Shown here: piece after piece, positions 34,350 through 44,449 of the stretch
Numbering within the stretch: position 1 is the stretch's first letter
Layout: each line of letters starts with the position of its first letter
Source: Dichetophora obliterata
Taxonomy: Eukaryota > Arthropoda > Insecta > Diptera > Sciomyzidae
Length of the DNA stretch: 64,000 nt
Assembly (NCBI GenBank): GCA_963920525.1
Contig: OY986435.1
Coordinates: 174,873,266 to 174,937,265, forward strand
Direction of reading: 5' to 3'
Program-made: the position numbers and the translations under genes
The notes under the pieces: generated by a model
What the model saw: only the letters and a program-made list of their open reading frames with translations
What the model was told of the DNA's origin: nothing
Databases searched by the model: none

Positions 34350-34790
34350 ACAAGCATTAAAAGTATTCCCTTGTGAGTCCTTTTTAAAAGATCTCATGAA
34401 ACAAGCATAAAAAGTATTCTATTATGATTCCATTTCATGAACAAGCATAAAACTATTCTTTTATGACTCCATTTTATGAACACTCAAGAAATACGCATAA
34501 GAGGATTATTTTATGAGTCATTTTTATAAGCTCTGATAAGACACGTTTTAAAAGTATTCTTTTATGACTCCTTTTTATGAACACTAATAAAACATTAATA
34601 AAAAGGAATCTCTTAAGAGTGTTTTTATGAACACTCATTAGCCATGCATAAAAAGGATTCTTGTATGAGCCCTTTTTTATGAGCACTGATAAAACACGTA
34701 TAAAAAGTTTTCTTTTATGACTCTTTTTTATGAACACTCATAAAACACTCACATAAATGACGCATTTAAGAGTCATATTTTTTGAGGGCT
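34350..34790 (+). repeat. Tandem array, about 60-bp period
   Basis: Six to seven diverged units of the form AAACA.GCATAAAAAGTATTC, TTTTATGACTCC.TTTTATG, AACACT.ATAA. Open frames across it are by-products of the repeat and read as imperfect peptide repeats rich in K and S. Confidence 0.8.
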
Positions 34791-34799
34791 CATAAAATG

Positions 34800-36152
34800 T
34801 TTGCTGGGTAGTTTCTCATTGAGTCCGGTCATGATCTGAGTAGTCATTAACGACGGAAATTTTTCTGACGGTTTCTTTAGCTCTCAAAAAATTTTCGTTA
34901 TTGGTCCATAGGATTGGACCGATTTGCAAGAAACTGAGTTTATCCGCCTCACCCAAATTTTTGTCCAAATACAAAGAGTTGAAAAAAAAGTAAGTGTTTG
35001 CGGTGACGAAGTTTTCTATTTTCAATTCAGATATACTACTACAACAAATTCACATTTATCGAAAAAGTACAATACATTCATATAAAAAATCGTATTTCGC
35101 TTAGATATTAATCGATATACAAATTTTTTTCATTAAATATTATCTACATTAAGCAGGATTCACAACTGAAGTGTGTTATTTTTAAAAGAATATCATTATA
35201 TACCACATTGAGAGATTTGAAATAATAACTGAGAGGAAAAAATCAACTATATTAGCGTAAATTTGCTCCTGGTGACCACAAAATTAAGTTTATGCCAAAT
35301 CTGAGTACGGAATCGGATTTAGCGACCAGAATTTTGTTGTAATATTCGTGTAGCTTTAATGCCAGTATGAAAATTAATAAATTCAAATTATCTCTGAAGG
35401 CCTAAAAAAACATATTTTTAACTGCAGCTCATCCATTTTATGAAAAATGTTGTCTTTTTTTTTTGGCGTATTACTATTTTTATGCAAACACCTTTCATAC
35501 TAGGGGGGGGGGGGGGGGGGGGGGGCACGGCAAATCAGAAAAACTTTACAATTCATATAAATGTGGTTGTATTTAATGTATATGCATAAAATTTTTGTAA
35601 TGAAATTTTCTTTCAGATAAGAGGGCTAACTTTTTTTTTCAAAATAATCAAAATAATGTTTTCACTTAAAACAATATTTTGAGATATAGGGCTTGAAACT
35701 TTAAACTTGTTGGAAAAAAACGAAAAAAAATACTTTTTTTTAACTACATTCGATCATACCACTGCACAAAGGATAAAATGACCGCATTTTCTGGCCAAAA
35801 CCTAAATTTTTAAGTTTTCTAAAAGGCAACACTTTTAAAAGGCACCCAAATATCACATGTTAATAATTTTGTTTGTTTTATAATGGTATATCGCTGACTT
35901 GTTTGCTTTTTATCTTGCTATTTCTGTTTAAGATTTATTATGACTTTGCTAAGCAGCAAGTGTACGTGACAGTTCAAAGCAAATATTTTTTTAATATATT
36001 TACAATCGGAAAAAAATATCGATAACTGTGGCAAAATGTGTTAATAGTAATTAAAAAAGTGCATTCAACAACATTAGGCAATTGCAACAGAGTTCAAAAA
36101 AATTGCATTTCTCTAACTTAATAAAATTGAGAGGACAAAATAGAAATCTATA
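34800..36152. other. AT-rich DNA with a 23-G run
   Basis: 35503-35525 is 23 consecutive G. 35300-35330 (ACGGAATCGGATTTAGCGACC) is related to units of the 25-26 kb array (ACGGATTCGGATTCAGCGACC). No gene recognised. Confidence 0.5.
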
Positions 36153-36689
36153 TACACGGAGAAAACTGTTTGCTAAATTTGTATTGTGGTTAAGCAAAAC
36201 TTGCGCATGATTATCAGCCACTTCAAAATTATGCTAAATTTCAGCAAAAACTAATCAAAATTTGCTATTTCAATTTATAATAACTAAGCCAATATTTGCT
36301 TGAATTGAGTAGAAATTTGCTATTTCAATTTATAATAACTAAGCACATATTTGCTTGAATTAAGTAAAAATTTGCTATTCCAATTTATAATAACTAAGCA
36401 AATGTTTGCTTGAATTAAGTAAAAATTTGCTATTCCAATTTATAATAACTAAGGAAATATTTGCTTGAATTAAGTAAAAATTTGATTTTGCAGTTTATAA
36501 TAACAAAGCAAATATTTGCTTGAATTTAATCAAAATTTTTCTTAGTTATTATAAACTGCATAAGCAAATTTTTACTTAATTTAAGCAAGCATTTGCTTAG
36601 TTAATATAAATTGAAAAAGCAATTTTTGATTAGTTTTTGCTGAGTTCTAGCATATTTTTGAAGTGAAAAAATTGTAACATTTAATTAAA

Positions 36690-36800
36690 TTGAAAAATTA
36701 CCACCATTTGGAGATTTGAACCTCGGCCGCGTGAGTGCAAGTGCATGGGCTTATCCATTAGACCATCGCAGTTGTAAACCAATCATCGCCTAATTTTCTT
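36690..36800 (-). repeat. tRNA-like segment, family member 1
   Basis: On the minus strand TGGTCTAATGG (36755-36765) resembles an A box and GAGGTTCAAATCTC a B box (36712-36722) in a T-arm context. A diverged copy is at 51590-51730, and both are followed by a similar AAATTGAAAAA flank, so this is a repeat family, not a tRNA gene. Confidence 0.6.
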
Positions 36801-36885
36801 CATTAAGAATAAACGTGTGCTCGTGTGCTTAGAAGAAATTTGCTTGAATTGAGTAAAAATTTGCTATTTGAGTTTATAATAACTA

Positions 36886-38390
36886 CACGGAACGGAAAAT
36901 GTGCATAAAATTAGTGATTTTAGTGACCAACGCACACGTTCGTTAAAATTTAATGAACGGTATTTGTAAACTTGAAATTTAATGAACAAAATTAATGATT
37001 ACGTATAATTTAATGAAAAATTTCATTAAAGTTTAATGAATGAAACCATTAAAATAAATGAAAAAATCATTAAACTTTATGAAATTAAAGTTAAAATTTA
37101 ATGAAAAATTTCATTAAACAAATAAAAAGGTCATACAATTAATTAAGAAGTTCATTCAAATTTTTTTAAATTATAATGGACATTTGAGTAAATTTTTTAT
37201 TTATGAAATTGTTGAAAGAAATGGTGGAATATTTACACACTTTACCTAATAAATTTAAATGCAAATATATTGTTTTAATATTCAATAGTATATATTTCAT
37301 ACATTTTCATTACTTTATTAATTTGTTTACAGTCATGAATAAAAATGGAAAATAATAAGTGTTATTTTGTTATATAAAATGAAAACAATTAAAGTATTTA
37401 AGAAAGAAATTGATTCGCACAATTAAAAAGTATTTCAAGCAAAAATTGACTGACTCGTCTGCGATAGCAGTGCGATCGGCTTCGTTGGTAATACACTCGT
37501 TGGCCATTGGCTTCGGAAGCGGGGGGCAAGGTGGGCAGTTGCCCCCCCACTTTTTTAGCTAGATAAACAATTTAAAAGGAAAAGTTATTCAAAATATCAG
37601 TTTCTTTACAACGATAATATTTTTGTATTATATATTTTCCTCTTCTTTCTCTCTTCTTCATGTTTCATGTGAAGAAATTTTGGTGAACTTTTTTTGCACC
37701 ATTTGTACTGCACCCCCATTTGTACTGCCCCCCCAGATGAAATTCGCTTCCGACGCGATTTCGTTGGCAACACACTCGTCGGCTGCACAATTTTTTTATA
37801 AGACTCTAAATCAGAATGCTTTTTTTTAAGATGTATTTTAGAAATATTAACACCACCAAACACTTGTGCACAAAATTGACAACGCAACGTGTCCTTTTTA
37901 GAAATAAAATTCAGTTTTTTTTTATATGTTCTATATTTTTGTATTCTTTTTTTAACTAAGCACAAAACATTTCTTATTCTCTAAGTTAAATATTTTAATC
38001 ACTGGTAAATACACTTTTATTAATCTTTAATTTACTTCTAAGCACTTTTAACTTATTACTTTTCACAAACAGCAAAGATGTAGAACAATTTGTGTCATTC
38101 ATTACCCATCGGTACAATAAAGCAATGTGCCGTTAAACGACGAGATTGTTTGGCAATTTTAATGAAGATTGTTCATTAACTTATTCATAAATTCATATTT
38201 CAGAGTTGCTCTCAAGAAATATTTATGAATTGCTTTAATTAAAATTTGTGAACTAATTCATAAATTTTAATGAAAATTTTCGTTAAGTGAACGAAAAAAC
38301 CATTAAAAATAATGAATTTATCCATAAAATGGTCAAGAAAAATTTAATGAACAGCTTTCATTAAAAGTTTATGAGTTATATTTTTCCGTG
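36886..38390. mobile_element. 1.5-kb TA-flanked element with CACGGAA ends, nested
   Basis: TA then CACGGAACGGAAAA at the left; TTTTTCCGTG then TA at the right. Removing it with one TA restores AATAACTAAGCA, the unit found repeatedly in the surrounding 36155-38674 array. Both arms are rich in TTAATGAA and TTCATTAA. The interior carries a BED-finger remnant and a G/C-run segment (37510-37745). Confidence 0.75.
37606..37965 (-). pseudogene. BED-type zinc finger remnant (hAT-like origin)
   Basis: An open frame of 119 codons has C29-x2-C32-x12-H45-x4-H50 in LRCQFCAQVF..HLKKKH, the BED finger pattern common at the N-terminus of hAT transposases. Basic sequence precedes it. The second half (from about residue 65) is encoded by the C-run segment, which looks inserted. 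No DDE region follows. It may be the leftover of the enzyme gene of an ancestral full-length element, or a captured fragment. Confidence 0.5.
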
Positions 38391-39039
38391 TAAGCATAAA
38401 TATTTGCTTGAATTAAGTAATAAGCAAATATTTGCTTGAATTAAGTAATAAGCAAATATTTGCTTGAATTATGTAAAAATTTGCTTTTCAGTTTATAATA
38501 ATTAAGCAAAATTTTGCTTGAATTTAATCAAAATTTTGCTTTTTCCTAAATACACGAGGAGTGATTGCAATTTAGCAATCTTTTTCTAAAATCACATTGT
38601 GATTGAGCAAAGATTTGCTGATTTACTTTTAAGCAAAATATTTGCTTGATTCAAGTAAATTAATTTTCTCCGTGTATGATAGTCCATAAAAGAAATTCCA
38701 CTAAAATTCACTACATAAGAAAAACATTTCTTATTTAAGAATTCGATTTTTAACAGAAATATGCTTATTTCATCTGTAAGGATTCGTTTTTCCTAAGGCT
38801 GGGGTCGGCTCGCCGGACCCAGGCTCCGTCACAAATACTTCTATATTTGGAACGCCAAATCAAAACTCTGTATTTTATATCGTTATAATGTATTATTATT
38901 TAATTTTCTTTTATTAATCAATACAATTTATACAAATCTTGAATAATGTTTCGGTTGAATTCGACCTACATATAAGTCGGGCTAGGAGTGCGTCTGTGTT
39001 TGAATTTAGGATCTAAATTAAAAATGCTCACAAATGAAA

Positions 39040-39545
39040 AGAAAATGGGTTTTAAGGACGATAGAGTAGCGTTGTGCCGCGACTCTCACTTAACACAAGC
39101 CAAGACAGGTTATTTTGGCGTTTGACGCAAGCGTATCACTTAACTTCAAAGCCGGAGGATAGGATAGATAGCCCGAGCTAATGGCGTAGCAATTAGCCCA
39201 AAACTAGAGTGGACAAGGAGGTTAGAGTAGCTTTGTGCAGCGACTCTCAGTTAACAACAAAACCGGATGGTGGGATAGATAGCCCGAGCCACTGACGTAG
39301 CAGTTAGCCCTTGACTAGAATAAATTAGGATAGAGTAGCGTTGTGCAGCGACTCTCACTTAACACAAGCTAAGATGGGTTATTTTGGTGTTTGACGCAAG
39401 CGTATCACTTAACTTCAAACAGGATGGCTTTGGAGGAGGTAACTTGAGCAGCGACTCTCACTTAACTCAGGCCGGAACTAGGATGGACGGACAATGTTGG
39501 GCAACTTGAGAAGCGACTCTCACTTAACTCAGTTGGATAGGTAGG
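39040..39545 (+). repeat. Interleaved tandem repeats marked by GCGACTCTCACTTAAC
   Basis: The marker occurs at about 39079, 39240, 39348, 39451 and 39514. Two other modules, GTTTGACGCAAGCGTATCAC (39120, 39390) and GATAGATAGCCCGAGC (39160, 39263), alternate with it. GC content is higher than in the surroundings. No convincing frame. Confidence 0.8.
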
Positions 39546-39670
39546 TGGAAAAAGGAATTGTGGTAGGGTTCCTAGCAAGGAGCAATTTGCAAAATTACGT
39601 TAATTTAAAGAAAAATGAGCACTCCTAGGTGACTACCATGTAGTCGAAATTTTATATGCTTTGATTTAAT

Positions 39671-40108
39671 TTATACAATTTTAAAAAAAGGAAAAGAATA
39701 TATATGTATATTTAAAGGATACTTAGTTACTGGGCCTTTTCCTGGCGCTGGTGTTGGCTTCCTGCTGTCGTCCTGCTGTTGAGCGTGCTGGCGATGTCGA
39801 CGTTGCGCTGTCGTTAGTAGTGGCTGCGCAGTTGACGTGGACGTTTCTGCTGACTGTGCTGGCGTTGTCGACGTTGCGCTGTCGCTAATAGTGGCTGCGC
39901 AGTTGACGTGGACGTTTTCTGCTGACTGTGCTGGCGCTGTCGACGTTGCGCTGCCGTTGGTAGTAGCTGCGCAGTTGACGTAGACGTTATCGAAGCGGTC
40001 GCGGGCCGTGACTGCACGGTACTTTGGTGTCGCGCACTGATTTAAAAAAATGACTTCCCTCGTTGACGTTGGTTCCCGGACTAGAGCTTCTGCTCTGTTT
40101 GACGGCAC
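39671..40108 (-). CDS. Repetitive open frame, 145 residues, unknown
   Basis: The frame starts MPSNRAEALVREPTS and contains an imperfect repeat, NVYVNCAATTNGSATSTAPAQ then NVHVNCAATISDSATSTTPAQ, encoded by 71-72 bp DNA repeats (starts 39826, 39897, 39969). Because one repeat is 71 bp, the next copy shifts frame and becomes QRRQRQHSQQ-like. Rich in S, T, A and Q; no domain recognised. It could be a disordered gag-like leader product or non-coding repeat that happens to be open. Confidence 0.3.
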   Translation of the reverse strand: MPSNRAEALVREPTSTREVIFLNQCATPKYRAVTARDRFDNVYVNCAATTNGSATSTAPAQSAENVHVNCAATISDSATSTTPAQSAETSTSTAQPLLTTAQRRHRQHAQQQDDSRKPTPAPGKGPVTKYPLNIHIYSFPFFKIV

Positions 40109-40862
40109 TTTACTGAATGACGTTCTCCGTCTTCAATTTACTACTTAAGACCTTCGAGTCATGCCATCACGAATCTTCTGTCTCCCTTCCGCCTGTATGC
40201 CATTATTGCGGTCTCACTTCTGGTGGTAATTTTCCACTTCAGGTGTTCATTGTTATTCGAGGCATCGTCCGATTGTGCCGTTGCCATGAAAATAAAAGAA
40301 CAATAACCATTAGAGACACTAATTAGCATTAATATTTTACGGCGTAGTAACACAGTGGATGATGCAATAACCCAAACGTTATTGCGCCACCCCTGTAGGA
40401 ATGCTTAAACTCATTTCTTTGGTTGGGCCTAAGGCCTGAATGTGTAAAAGCCAACTACGATCAAATAATCAACCAGCTCAAATCGGTTTCATACCGCCTC
40501 AGGGTTTATTATATTATCGAATGTAAATATATATGTAAGTATATAAAAAAGAAATAGCAAAATGAAATTAAATGAAGAGTTCAATGTTTTGTTTGCTTAA
40601 AAAAAAAGTACTACAAGCTTAATCCTAATCTTAATTCTATGTGGCTCTTGTGCCCTAATCTAGTGAGGGGGGGGTCCTTGGTGGACCTGACCCGTCGTCT
40701 ACGCCCCTTCCCGAAGTCTGCCCTCGCGTTCCTGCCTGCCCATTGGGACATTCCCTTGTCTTTCTGACTGGTCTACGACCCAACAGGAACATCTGAAAGA
40801 AAATAATTCTTAAAACAATTAAACATGTAGGGCAAAACTTTAGAGAAGTTTTGGTCCTTACA

Positions 40863-41258
40863 CATCTGTATTTCTCTGCCGCCCTTGAATAATTTCTTTG
40901 TTTTTAGATGTGCTTTTGAGCAGCTTATTGTATTTTGTAAAATTTGTGGTGTTGACGTTGACTTAAAATTTAATTTAAAGACATCCTGATATGCTTATCG
41001 TGTCAACTTGTACTAAATTTGGAAAAATTTTAACAATATTGTAACAATACAGCCGACATAATTATTAATAGTCAAAAAATTTCCATTTTTCCCAATGAGT
41101 CCCACTGTCCAAAAAGTGTTGTTTCATTCGAAGCAATTAATTTAAAATACTGTGCTTGCTGTGGGAGTTTTTGGAAAAGATGCTTTGAAATCCAAGCATA
41201 AATTATATAAAGCGGATCGGCTTTATGACGCAAGGAAAACATGTCGAGTACTTGAGCC
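40863..41258. other. AT-rich DNA; short coding-like stretch at its end
   Basis: 41146-41258 (plus) is open with reasonable composition (VFGKDALKSKHKLYKADRLY), ending at the MITE. No family recognised. Confidence 0.3.
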
Positions 41259-41261
41259 TTA

Positions 41262-41401
41262 CTGCATTATTCTGTATCACGAAGAAGCACACCAACGATG
41301 AGAAAGACACGAGAAGCAATACAATTTTGTATGAAAGAAAGTATTGCTTTTCGTGTCTTTCTCATCGTTGGTGTGCATCTTCGTGATACAAAATAATGCA
41401 G
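41262..41401. mobile_element. 140-bp palindromic MITE, PIF/Harbinger-like, copy 2
   Basis: Same length and core as 24004-24143 (GCACACCAACGA, AAGACACGAGAAGCAATAC). Tips are CTGCATTATTCTG and a near complement. TTA flanks both sides (41259-41261 and 41402-41404). The halves are complementary with few mismatches. Confidence 0.8.
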
Positions 41402-41404
41402 TTA

Positions 41405-42260
41405 GATACCTTAAATCCTTTAATATCTAGCATTGGCCTTAACAAACGCATACAGCAAAGACCGCGTTAAAGGCTTCAAGCAGATGTGATGTGCTTATTA
41501 TACTATAAAGCTGCCGAAGACATATCTACATAAGCCACTGAAAAGTCAAATATTTATACTAGCACAGACTCCGACTCAGAATTAGATGCCAATTACAGTA
41601 AAGACGAAAATAGTAACTTAATAAGTCCCATATATTTAGTTATGCTTAACAACTTGTACTTAGAAAGTCATGAATAAGTATTTTTAATATTATTTATAAT
41701 TTTTTGTGATTAAGCTTTTTTCTTATCGAATTTCTCGAGTTAATTTACATTATCTTTTAATATATTTTTAATATTAATATACATACATTTCTAAAATCAC
41801 AAAACTCGTGTAAAATGATTTACTTATAGAAATGGGTCATGGTCAAATTTCATAGTGGTTAAATTTTCTTATATATTATGTCCCAGATATCAATAAAAAT
41901 GTGGTTTTTTATCTTTTTGCTGTTTTGGCCAAAAAAGTTAATATTTTACCCATAGTAAAATAAAAACTTTAGTTAACTCTGTTTGTGCGCTTAAATTAAT
42001 CCGAAAATTTAGTTTGTTTGAGAAGTCGTGCTGACTCCGTTTTGAGGTATATTAAGTTTTACGGTCTTGTATTGAAAACTTTTAAATTTGGTTTTTACTC
42101 AAAAAAAAACTTGATTCAACTTATTCAAATGCAGCAAACCAACTTTCAAAAGAGTCATATTAAGAACTCGTTATTTCGTTTATGTTTTCAGTTTCATTTA
42201 TTCTTCAATTTATTTTAAAATAATATCTAAACACCTAGCTTGTCGTCAGTGATAAAAATG
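41405..42260. other. AT-rich DNA; acidic open stretch at 41540-41675
   Basis: Plus strand reads STDSDSELDANYSKDENSN before a stop. Two stops lie upstream in the same frame. Possibly gene debris split by the MITE, but no family is recognised. Confidence 0.3.
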
Positions 42261-42263
42261 CCT

Positions 42264-42507
42264 TCACATGTCTTCTTTTTCAATTTTGTCCAAATAATTT
42301 AATGTGACTCCCAGCTCTGCAAGAATTAAAAATGTTACTTTATTTTGATTTCATTACGGTGAATATTTACCTCTGCATCGCTTTCCGAAGAAGTTTTTCA
42401 GTGTCTTCTTTGTCTTCACCCGGTTCAATGGAGTAAATGCCTTCTCCATACTAACAACGTTCCAAGGTTGGGCAATCTTAAAAGTCTATAATTGCACCGT
42501 TTTCCAT
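42264..42507 (-). pseudogene. Candidate small spliced gene or gene relic, unknown
   Basis: From the ATG at 42507 the minus strand reads MENGAIIDF, then a stop. With a one-base shift in the T-run it continues KIAQPWNVVSMEKAFTPLNR and LKNFFGKRCR. GTAAAT at 42370 and TTGCAG at 42317 bound a 54-bp intron of fly-like size, and splicing keeps the frame open into ELGVTLNYLDKIEKEDM and a stop, followed by AATAAA-type signals (near 42210-42225). This could be a small host gene with one frameshift, or an old retained fragment. No homology is claimed. Confidence 0.3.
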
Positions 42508-42509
42508 TG

Positions 42510-43655
42510 CACAAAATATTTGAATATCCTTACACAAAATTTTTTTGTTATTTTTAACTTTTAACTTTCAATTGCGCTCAACTGTCATTTGAATTCTTAG
42601 CCGAAAAAGGTGTTTAATTTTTTTAGTTTTAAGAGAAATTTTTAAAAATAGGGGGAATTTTTTATATTTAACATATCTGCAAAAAGAGATAAATATTAGC
42701 ATTGATTTCACAATTGTTTACTGTAGTAATTAATTGATTTCAGTTATCGTAAAATTTTTGGAAAGGTATTTTATAGTGTAATCGATTCCTGTAAAAACAA
42801 TCAAGCATTTTTGTTGGTTACTATTTTTTAAAACATAAAGTAACACTAACATTTGTGCAAAATTTATGAAAAATGTACTTCTCCATTGTGATAAACACAC
42901 TTTGCATATTTTTAAAAAATCTTTTAACACAGCAACATTTTACGTTTAATTTCATTGAACAAAAATGCATTTTGTTTTTAAATTCTAACAACCTAAGCAT
43001 ATTTAAAAAATTGTTAAAAGTCGTAATATCAGAATTCCTACTTCTTAACTCTAAAATGTTCTTAAAAAAATAGTGATGGAATTGAGAGGTTGGACTAGTC
43101 GCGATATAATCAAAAGATGTTTCTCTCTCAGAATTTTTAACTCCTCATATTTTTAGTGTAAAGATGTGGACTGTGAGTTTATTTATGAAAAAATTGTCAA
43201 AAAGATGCCCAAAAGAACTACAACAAGTAAAAAGAAGTACTTTTTGCGTAATTCGAATCAAGAAGTACAGCGGACAAAAAAGGAGTAACATATTCCCAAA
43301 AGGAGTACGGTTGGTCACAATAGGTATTAGTAGAATTTTACGAATGAATTCGTCAAGATACCACTATACAAATAATTTGTGTATTGTACGAATATTTGTA
43401 GAATGAACGAATATTTTTTTAACGAATATTATTCGTAGAAATTTCACTAATAAATGTTTTTAGTGTAATAACACAAATAAGCTATTTTATGCGGTTTTTT
43501 TTTAACGAAAAATATTTGGTTTATATGGGAGGTAGGCATTGGAGTTGACCTAGAATTGTAATTTGTTATTGCTAAAAATCTTGGTCTAAAAATCATTTTT
43601 ACAAAATTTCATGATCCTAGTTATTATAGTTTCTGAGATAACGCAAATGCTACCC
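42510..43655. other. AT-rich DNA without recognisable genes
   Basis: ACGAATATTATTCGTAG-type inverted motifs near 43390-43440; nothing else. Confidence 0.4.
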
Positions 43656-43659
43656 TAAA

Positions 43660-44440
43660 ATCAAAAAAAGACACTGGTCGGTGGGTAAGGCATCCCATTG
43701 CAGCGTTACCAAATATCTTTTGGCTGGCCTTGCAACATGCGGTCGAGCATTGTCATGCTGCAGAATCACTTTGCCATGTCTTTGTTGGAATTGTGGCCGT
43801 TTTTCCTTCAATACTCGGCTAAAAGGCATCAATTGTATTTAATAGAGATCTCTGCGATTGTTTTGTTAGATTGGAGCAGCGTAAAATAAATAACACCTAG
43901 CTGATCCCACCAAATACGGAGAATGAGCTTGGAATCATGTTTATTCGACTTTGACGTCGATGTTGAGGCACGGTCGGGGTAACCATATGATTTTGTTACG
44001 CTCTTGATTATCGTAATGGATCCATTTTTTACCGTCCATGACAATACGATGAAAATTTTTTTCGATTTTGCCATTGGAGCAGATGTTCACATGCAGGAAA
44101 TCGTCTTTCTACGCCTCTCGACTTCAGATCATATTGCACCCAATTTCCTTGCTTTTAGATTATTCACAATGCTTAAAGATACCTGCAAATGGTTACCTGA
44201 TCAACTCCCAACGAATTTGCAAGTTATTGTAGCGTTTGACACGGGTCTTCCTCAAGCTATGTTCGAATTTTTTGGCTGGCCTGGACGTTCTTTGTCATGT
44301 CAAAATAACCACTTTTGAATCGCGGAAACCACTCATGACACGTTCTAATCGACGGAACATTTTCAGGGTATGCTTCGAGAAGCAAACGATTAGCTTAGGA
44401 TGAATTTTTCTTTAAATTAAACCAATAAAGTAAAAATATA
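43660..44440 (-). pseudogene. mariner transposase relic
   Basis: Minus-strand frames give the middle of a mariner enzyme: KNGSITIIKSVTKSYGYP (first catalytic region, with the Asp of GDEKW lost), ILRIWWDQLGVIYFTLLQSN, then VILQHDNARPHVARPAKRY with the second catalytic Asp. The end at ALPTDQ lacks the third Asp block. N-terminal traces (reverse of 44230-44300) read as WFRDSKVVILT- and GQPKNSN-like pieces. Several frameshifts. A different lineage from the intact copy at 11490, to judge from its divergence. Confidence 0.75.
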
Positions 44441-44449
44441 TTTGTATGA

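Larger units (their letters stand above)
36155..38674. mobile_element. TA-flanked MITE-like element with CACGGAG ends
   Basis: TA then CACGGAGAAAA at the left; TTTTCTCCGTG then TA at the right. Internal units of about 57 bp carry AAGCAAATATTTGCTTGAATT and TTTATAATAACTAAG in tandem and then inverted (36210-36650, 38385-38660). It contains a tRNA-like segment and is interrupted by the element at 36886-38390. No transposase of its own. Confidence 0.7.
38774..40862 (-). mobile_element. Possible LTR-retroelement 5' fragment with tandem repeats
   Basis: On the minus strand a candidate LTR (40862-40394) begins TGTAAGGACC and ends CCTACA. It is followed four bases later by TGGCGCAAT (40389-40381), resembling a tRNA primer site of Gypsy-type elements. 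Open frames follow (from 40267 and 40108), then a repeat-rich leader. No reverse transcriptase, integrase or clear second LTR is present. 38774-38800 (CTGTAAGGATTCG...CCTAAGG) loosely resembles the LTR edge. Treat as a hypothesis. Confidence 0.35.

Noticed and set aside
34474..34737. 87-codon minus-strand frame with peptide repeats
   Set aside because: It is the translation of the 60-bp tandem array; the repeats drift in all frames.
34350..34790. CRISPR-like array
   Set aside because: Units are diverged throughout with no constant repeat and variable spacer pattern, and the genome is clearly animal.
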